Source: Gammaproteobacteria bacterium (lineage in GTDB: Bacteria > Pseudomonadota > Gammaproteobacteria > Steroidobacterales > Rariloculaceae). Taken from it: a stretch of 18,469 nucleotides of DNA. The stretch is taken from positions 1 through 18,469 of the forward strand of contig PKRJ01000066.1 in assembly GCA_017577365.1 (NCBI GenBank), written 5' to 3'. A program made the translations under genes and the position numbers. Numbering within the stretch: the first letter of the stretch is position 1; each line of letters starts with the position of its first letter. The notes beneath the pieces are model-generated. The model ran no database searches. It worked only from the letters and a program-made list of their open reading frames with translations, and was not told the origin of the DNA. Positions 14,550 through 18,469 of this stretch are shown one piece after another.

Positions 14550-15449
14550 CTAGCGCGCCCGCCGCGCGTGATCCGACGGCCGCACGCGCTCGCCGCGAAC
14601 GCGCGCAACGACGCGGGTAATTTCCGCTCCGAAGAAGAAGATGAGCGCGGCGTAGTAGATCCAGACCATGAACACGACCACCGAGCCCGCGGCACCGAAG
14701 ACCGAGCCGATGCTCGCCTGCCCGAGATAGAGCCCGATCGCGTATCGCCCGACGGCAAGCAGTACGGACGTGATCAGCGCGCCGAACCAGACGTTGCGCC
14801 ACTCGATCACGGCGTCCGGCAGATACTTGAAGATCAACGCGATCAGCACCGTCGCGAACGCGAAGGACGCGGCCATGTTCACGAAGCGCCACCAGCCGAC
14901 GGTCGCGAACCCGAGCGTATCGAGGTAGCCCTGGAGCGCGGCGAGAATCGCGCTCGCGATCAACGAGACCATCATCAGAAACCCGAGACTCAAGATGAGC
15001 GCGAAAGACAGCAGCCGATGCCGCAGGAACCCGAGGAGCGCGTTCTGCGGCGCGGCTTCGACGCGCCATACTTGGTTCAGCGCGCCTTGCAGCTGGACGA
15101 ATACCGCCGTCGCGCCGAACAGCATCAAGCCGCCGCCGAGGATGATCGACACGGCGTCCTGCTCGAGCTTCTCGGCATTCGCGATGACCGTACGGACGAG
15201 CGTCGCACCCTCCTCGCCGGTCAGCTTGCGGACCTGGTCGATGATCTCCTCGCGGACGGCGCCCTCGCCGAAGAAGAAGCCTGCCGTCGCGATCACGATC
15301 AGGAGCAGCGGCGCCGTCGACAGCAGCGAGTAATACGACAGGGCCGCTGCGAGCCGGAACGGCTCCGCATCGACGAAGGATTTGAACGCCTCGACGAAGA
15401 CGAGCCCGATCGTCCGAACGGGTCCCGGAATCCGGTCGTTCCGCGGCAT
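14550..15449 (-). CDS. YihY/BrkB-family inner membrane protein, 299 aa
   Basis: A polytopic membrane protein of the YihY (UPF0761, formerly BrkB/RNase BN) family. The family motif region is clear: FRLAAALSYYSLLSTAPLLL near residue 30, then FVQLQGALNQVW near 117, and a C-terminal WIYYAALIFFFGAEITRV near 262. Six hydrophobic segments are visible (about 35-60, 102-122, 147-170, 190-210, 224-245 and 252-275). The molecular function is not established. Old names as ribonuclease or serum-resistance factor should not be carried over. The ends are charged and probably cytoplasmic. It is convergent with the sensor kinase (12-bp gap) and divergent from hflK. Confidence 0.92.
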   Translation of the reverse strand: MPRNDRIPGPVRTIGLVFVEAFKSFVDAEPFRLAAALSYYSLLSTAPLLLIVIATAGFFFGEGAVREEIIDQVRKLTGEEGATLVRTVIANAEKLEQDAVSIILGGGLMLFGATAVFVQLQGALNQVWRVEAAPQNALLGFLRHRLLSFALILSLGFLMMVSLIASAILAALQGYLDTLGFATVGWWRFVNMAASFAFATVLIALIFKYLPDAVIEWRNVWFGALITSVLLAVGRYAIGLYLGQASIGSVFGAAGSVVVFMVWIYYAALIFFFGAEITRVVARVRGERVRPSDHARRAR

Positions 15450-15558
15450 CTCGAGGCCCTCGTCCCGGCGGGGGTGAGACCGGGACTTTCAGCATAGCCC
15501 GCGACCCGCGGGTCCTGCAGCCGCGCCGCGAGCCCCACGGGGCAACCCGCGCCCTCGG

Positions 15559-15588
15559 GGGACAAGTCGCGGTGAATTTGCCTACACT
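15559..15588 (+). promoter_or_regulatory. candidate sigma-70 promoter of hflKC
   Basis: GGGACA (15559-15564, 4 of 6 to the -35 consensus) and TACACT (15583-15588, 4 of 6 to the -10 consensus) are 18 bp apart. They would start transcription about 18 bp upstream of the hflK start codon, just before the AGGAG site at 15602-15606. The match is modest. The rest of the 163-bp gap to yihY shows nothing else convincing. Confidence 0.35.
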
Positions 15589-15612
15589 TCACGTCTGGTA
15601 CAGGAGCACCTC

Positions 15613-16752
15613 ATGAAGCAAGACGACGACTCGATTACCGATCTCCTCAGCCGGATCGGCCAACGTTCCCGGGGCGGACGCGGCACCGCGGCGCCGCGCG
15701 GACCCAACCCGCTGCACGTGCTGCTCGGCCTCGCCGCAGCGGTCATCGTGGCCGCCGTCTATACCTCGTTCTTCATCGTGCAGCCCGAGGAACAGGGCGT
15801 GGTGAAGCGGTTCGGCCGCGTTTACGGGATCGCCCACCCCGGCTTTCACTTCAAGCTGCCGTTCGGCATCGACACGGTCCAGAAGGTCGCGACCGAGCGG
15901 GTGCTGAAGCAGGAGTTCGGATTCCGATCGGCCGAAAGCGCGGGATTCGAACGCACGCAATTCACCGGGCCGATCCCGGACGAATCGCTGATGCTGACCG
16001 GCGACCTGAACATCATCCAGGTCGAATGGGTCGTCCAGTATCGGATCGAGGATCCGATCAAGTTCCTATACGGCATGCGCGACCCGACCCGAACGCTGCG
16101 GGACATCTCCGAATCCGTGATGCGCCGCGTCGTCGGCAACCGCGTGGGCAGCGAGGTGCTGACGACGGCCCGCGTGGATATCGCGAATACCGCGCGCGAC
16201 GAGATCCAGCAAGCGATGGAGGAATACCAGAACGGTATTCGCATCATCACCGTCGAGCTCCAGGACGTCGTGCCGCCGCCGCGCGTGCAACCGGCCTTCA
16301 ACGAGGTCAACGAGGCGCGACAGGAGCGCGAGCGGATGATCAACGACGCGATGCGTCAGGCAAACCAAGCGATCCCGCGTGCCCAGGGCGAAGCGCAGCG
16401 CATCATCGCCGAGGCCGAAGGCTACGCGACGGAGCGCGTCAACCGCGCTCACGGCGAGGCGGCGCGTTTCAGTGCCGTGCTGGCCGAGTACAAGAACGCC
16501 CCCGACGTCACGCGTGCGCGGCTCTATCTGGAAACGCTGAACGAGATCTTGCCGCGCATCGGATCCATCGTGGTCACGCGCGGCGACGGCGGGCAGATAC
16601 CGCCCGTGCCGTTACTGAACCTGCGCGACGCGGGCGAGCGCCGCTCGCCGGCGCAGGTCCAGCAGCCCGCTCCCCAACCCCAGCGGCAGTCCGAGCAGAC
16701 ACCCGCCCAGCAGGCGGATAGATCGTCGCGCAACATCGGGAGGACGCGATGA
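15613..16752 (+). CDS. hflK: HflK, SPFH-family modulator of FtsH protease, 379 aa
   Basis: HflK and HflC form a large cage in the inner membrane that surrounds the FtsH protease and limits which membrane proteins it degrades. The protein has a short cytoplasmic N-terminus, one transmembrane helix (about 35-55, LLGLAAAVIVAAVYTSFFIV), the SPFH/Band 7 domain from QPEEQGVVKRFGRV to about residue 240, and a long helical coiled-coil region (NEVNEARQERERMINDAM and QGEAQRIIAEAEGYATERVN). The C-terminal tail is Gln/Pro-rich (about 345-370), as in other HflK proteins. AGGAG lies six bases before the ATG. The stop overlaps the hflC start as ATGA, so the two are translationally coupled. An upstream hflX is absent from the window. 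Confidence 0.97.
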   Translation: MKQDDDSITDLLSRIGQRSRGGRGTAAPRGPNPLHVLLGLAAAVIVAAVYTSFFIVQPEEQGVVKRFGRVYGIAHPGFHFKLPFGIDTVQKVATERVLKQEFGFRSAESAGFERTQFTGPIPDESLMLTGDLNIIQVEWVVQYRIEDPIKFLYGMRDPTRTLRDISESVMRRVVGNRVGSEVLTTARVDIANTARDEIQQAMEEYQNGIRIITVELQDVVPPPRVQPAFNEVNEARQERERMINDAMRQANQAIPRAQGEAQRIIAEAEGYATERVNRAHGEAARFSAVLAEYKNAPDVTRARLYLETLNEILPRIGSIVVTRGDGGQIPPVPLLNLRDAGERRSPAQVQQPAPQPQRQSEQTPAQQADRSSRNIGRTR

Positions 16753-17696
16753 GGAACCTGACCCTTCCGGCGCTGATCGCCGTCGGCGTCGTATTCATCG
16801 TGATGAACTCGGCCTTCATCATCGACCAGGCCGAGCAAGGCATCATCGTTCAGCTCGGCGAGCCGATCGGCGACGTCATCGACGAGCCCGGACTGCATTG
16901 GCGCATCCCGTTCATCCAAGAGGTACGCCGCTTCGACAAGCGCCTGCTCAGCTGGGACGGCGACGTCAGTCAGATTCCGACGCTCGGACGAGAATTCATC
17001 ATCGTCGACACGACGGCGCGCTGGCGAATCGTCGACCCGCTGCAGTTCCTTCGCTCCGTCCGCGACGAGATCGGCGCGAGGAGCCGGCTCGACGACATCC
17101 TCGATTCCGTGACGCGCGACATCGTCTCGAACACCGAGCTCGAGGAGATCGTCCGCTCGGCCGACTGGCAAGTCGACGTCTCTCAGCTCGCCGAGGAGGA
17201 AATCGACGCGCTCGCGGAAACCGACCTCGAGCGCCCCAAGAAGGGTCGCAAGCAGCTCGAGGACGAGATGCTCGAGGCCGCGTCGCGCCTGATGCCGGAG
17301 CTCGGCATCGAGCTGGTCGACGTCAGGATCAAGCGCATCAACTATATCGACCAGGTGCGCCAGCAGGTCGAAGAGCGAATGATCTCGGAGCGGCGCAGCA
17401 TCGCGGCGCGCTTCCGCTCGGAAGGCGAAGGCCGCAGCCAGCAGATTCTCGGCGAGATGGAGCGGGAGCTCCGGCGGATTCGCTCGGAGGCCGAGCGGCG
17501 CGCGCAAGAGATCATCGGTGCCGCCGACGCGGAAGCGACGCGGATCTACGGCGAGGCGTTCGGCCAGGATCCCGAGTTCTATGCGTTCTTCAAGACGCTC
17601 GAGAGCTACCGGGCGATCGGCGACAACACGACGCTGATGCTCGATGCGGACTCGGATTTCTTCCGCTATCTGCAGTCGATTACGGGGCAGCGATGA
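16749..17696 (+). CDS. hflC: HflC, SPFH-family modulator of FtsH protease, 315 aa
   Basis: Partner of HflK in the FtsH-enclosing membrane cage. One N-terminal transmembrane helix (about 5-25, LPALIAVGVVFIVMNSAFI) is followed by the SPFH domain (DQAEQGIIVQLGEP, PGLHWRIPFIQEVRRFDKR) and by a helical region with the typical MISERRSIAARFRSEGEG and EAERRAQEIIGAADAEA segments. The end reads DFFRYLQSI, like the usual HflC C-terminus. Its length is near the E. coli protein (334). The start overlaps the hflK stop by 4 nt. The downstream DUF2065 and purA genes found next to hflC in many proteobacteria are replaced here by a permease-like gene. Confidence 0.97.
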   Translation: MRNLTLPALIAVGVVFIVMNSAFIIDQAEQGIIVQLGEPIGDVIDEPGLHWRIPFIQEVRRFDKRLLSWDGDVSQIPTLGREFIIVDTTARWRIVDPLQFLRSVRDEIGARSRLDDILDSVTRDIVSNTELEEIVRSADWQVDVSQLAEEEIDALAETDLERPKKGRKQLEDEMLEAASRLMPELGIELVDVRIKRINYIDQVRQQVEERMISERRSIAARFRSEGEGRSQQILGEMERELRRIRSEAERRAQEIIGAADAEATRIYGEAFGQDPEFYAFFKTLESYRAIGDNTTLMLDADSDFFRYLQSITGQR

Positions 17697-17808
17697 CGGG
17701 CCTCGCCGCGAGAACGGGGAACACGGACTCTCCCTTCTCTTCGGATCGGAGGGTCGGCGGACGACCAAGGGGCCGGGTCTGAGACCGTCGCGGCTCGGCA
17801 CAACCCGC

Positions 17809-17833
17809 GGGGCGAGCGGCAGCGGCTCGCCCC
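17809..17833. repeat. 9-bp hairpin downstream of hflC
   Basis: GGGGCGAGC (17809-17817) and GCTCGCCCC (17825-17833) are perfect inverted repeats around a 7-nt loop, 112 bp after the hflC stop codon. No T-run follows, so this is not a standard intrinsic terminator. It may still protect the 3' end of the hflKC message. The rest of the 168-bp gap before 17865 shows no supported gene. Confidence 0.4.
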
Positions 17834-17864
17834 GTCTCGCGGGGAGCAGGCTCGGATAACGGCG

Positions 17865-18431
17865 ATGCCCTCGCCTCCGGGAATCGATGCGCTGGTCGCG
17901 ATCGGCGTCGTGCTGTTCGCGATCTTTCTCTTCACGCGCGAGAAGTATCCGCTCGAAGCCTCGAGCCTGCTCGTGCTGTGTCTGCTCCTCCTCTGGTTCG
18001 AGCTGTTTCCCACTCCTCCGGGCCTCGACGCGGAGCGCGTGCTATCCGGATTCGGTGCCGAGGCGCTGATCGCGATCTCGTCGCTGATGATCCTCGCGAA
18101 AGGCCTCGAGACGACCGGCGCTTTGCAGCCGATCACGCAATCCCTCGGCGACATGTGGGCGGAGCGTCCGCGTCTCGCGTTCCTCGCGACGCTGGTGATG
18201 GTCGCGGTGCTCAGCATGTTCCTGAACAACACGCCGATCGTCGCGGCCGTCCTTCCCCTGCTCGTCGCCGTGACGCTGCGCGCCAAAGTCTCGCCGGCGG
18301 GCATCCTGATGCCGGTCGGCTACGCGACGATCATAGGCGGGGCGGCGACGACGATCGCGGCCGCCGCCGGCCGCCTCGGCGTCGCGGTCGCCGCGGAGCT
18401 CGGCATGCGTGCGCTCGTGACTTCCTCTTAA
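17865..18431 (+). CDS. N-terminal part of an SLC13-type anion permease, probably truncated, 188 aa
   Basis: The first ~150 residues look like the start of a divalent-anion:sodium symporter of the ion transporter superfamily: helix 1 (IDALVAIGVVLFAIFLF), TREKYPLEASSLLVLCLLLL, GFGAEALIAISSLMILAKGL, and the re-entrant-loop motif MFLNNTPIVAAVLPLL. AGILMPVGYATIIGGAATTI follows, where the family normally continues with GTSTN and several hundred more residues. Here AAAAGRLGV replaces the GTSTN region, and a TAA at 18429-18431 ends the protein 27 residues after TTI begins. Family members are usually above 400 residues, often about 600. This copy is therefore probably a non-functional remnant, or a gene interrupted near the window end. 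Only a weak GGA precedes the ATG. A short functional protein is a less likely alternative. Confidence 0.6.
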   Translation: MPSPPGIDALVAIGVVLFAIFLFTREKYPLEASSLLVLCLLLLWFELFPTPPGLDAERVLSGFGAEALIAISSLMILAKGLETTGALQPITQSLGDMWAERPRLAFLATLVMVAVLSMFLNNTPIVAAVLPLLVAVTLRAKVSPAGILMPVGYATIIGGAATTIAAAAGRLGVAVAAELGMRALVTSS

Positions 18432-18469
18432 ACCCATCCGCCGCTCCCGACGAATATAGACGTCGAACA

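Noticed and set aside
17694..17782. 29-codon frame overlapping the hflC end, considered as a DUF2065-type small membrane protein
   Set aside because: The product is Arg/Gly-rich with no hydrophobic helix, unlike DUF2065 proteins.

Overview
The window is G+C-rich DNA with dense coding and strong codon bias towards G/C in third positions. Its gene set (hflKC, bacterioferritin with bacterioferritin-associated ferredoxin, a Fur-like box, a tripartite RND efflux operon with OprM-type outer membrane lipoprotein, YihY) is typical of a Gram-negative proteobacterium. A high-GC gammaproteobacterium (Steroidobacter/Nevskia/Xanthomonas-like) is my best guess, but the genus cannot be fixed from the sequence alone. 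Most genes are ordinary chromosomal functions. No phage genes, transposases, CRISPR arrays, rRNA or tRNA genes were found.

Layout. 1-600: a possible tail of an upstream gene, a small hypothetical gene with a good ribosome binding site, and a nested palindromic repeat. 595-2981: a membrane PAP2 phosphatase, a small charged protein on the minus strand, and a phospholipase-D-type cardiolipin synthase, so this is a lipid/envelope block. 3064-3855: the convergent iron-storage pair bfr (+) and bfd (-), with a Fur-like box in front of bfd. 3873-4021: two abutting hairpins, the second being another copy of the repeat at 398-508. 4035-5840: a periplasmic PQQ-dependent alcohol dehydrogenase (-) carrying the Asp-x-Asp signature linked to lanthanide use, with no cytochrome or PQQ biosynthesis gene beside it. 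6004-11820: a three-gene efflux operon on the minus strand, in the order adaptor, RND pump, outer membrane factor, ending in an intrinsic terminator. A TetR repressor gene (11928-12497) is divergent from it, and a perfect 12-bp inverted repeat lies between them. 12666-14537: a hybrid sensor histidine kinase. 14550-15449: a YihY/BrkB membrane protein, convergent with the kinase. 15613-17696: hflK-hflC, translationally coupled, the membrane modulators of the FtsH protease. 17865-18431: the N-terminal part of an SLC13-type permease that stops early.

The most unusual part of the window is the repeat family. One copy (3898-4021) is a 35-bp stem around a 54-nt loop. A second copy (398-508) sits inside the loop of a further stem (347-378 with 526-557) whose arms belong to the same family, which looks like one element inserted in another. 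Between the two copies the arms differ at positions where both partners changed together, and the non-pairing loop is also conserved. On the strand of the gene just upstream, each array starts 13 nt past that gene's stop codon and lies in the same orientation.
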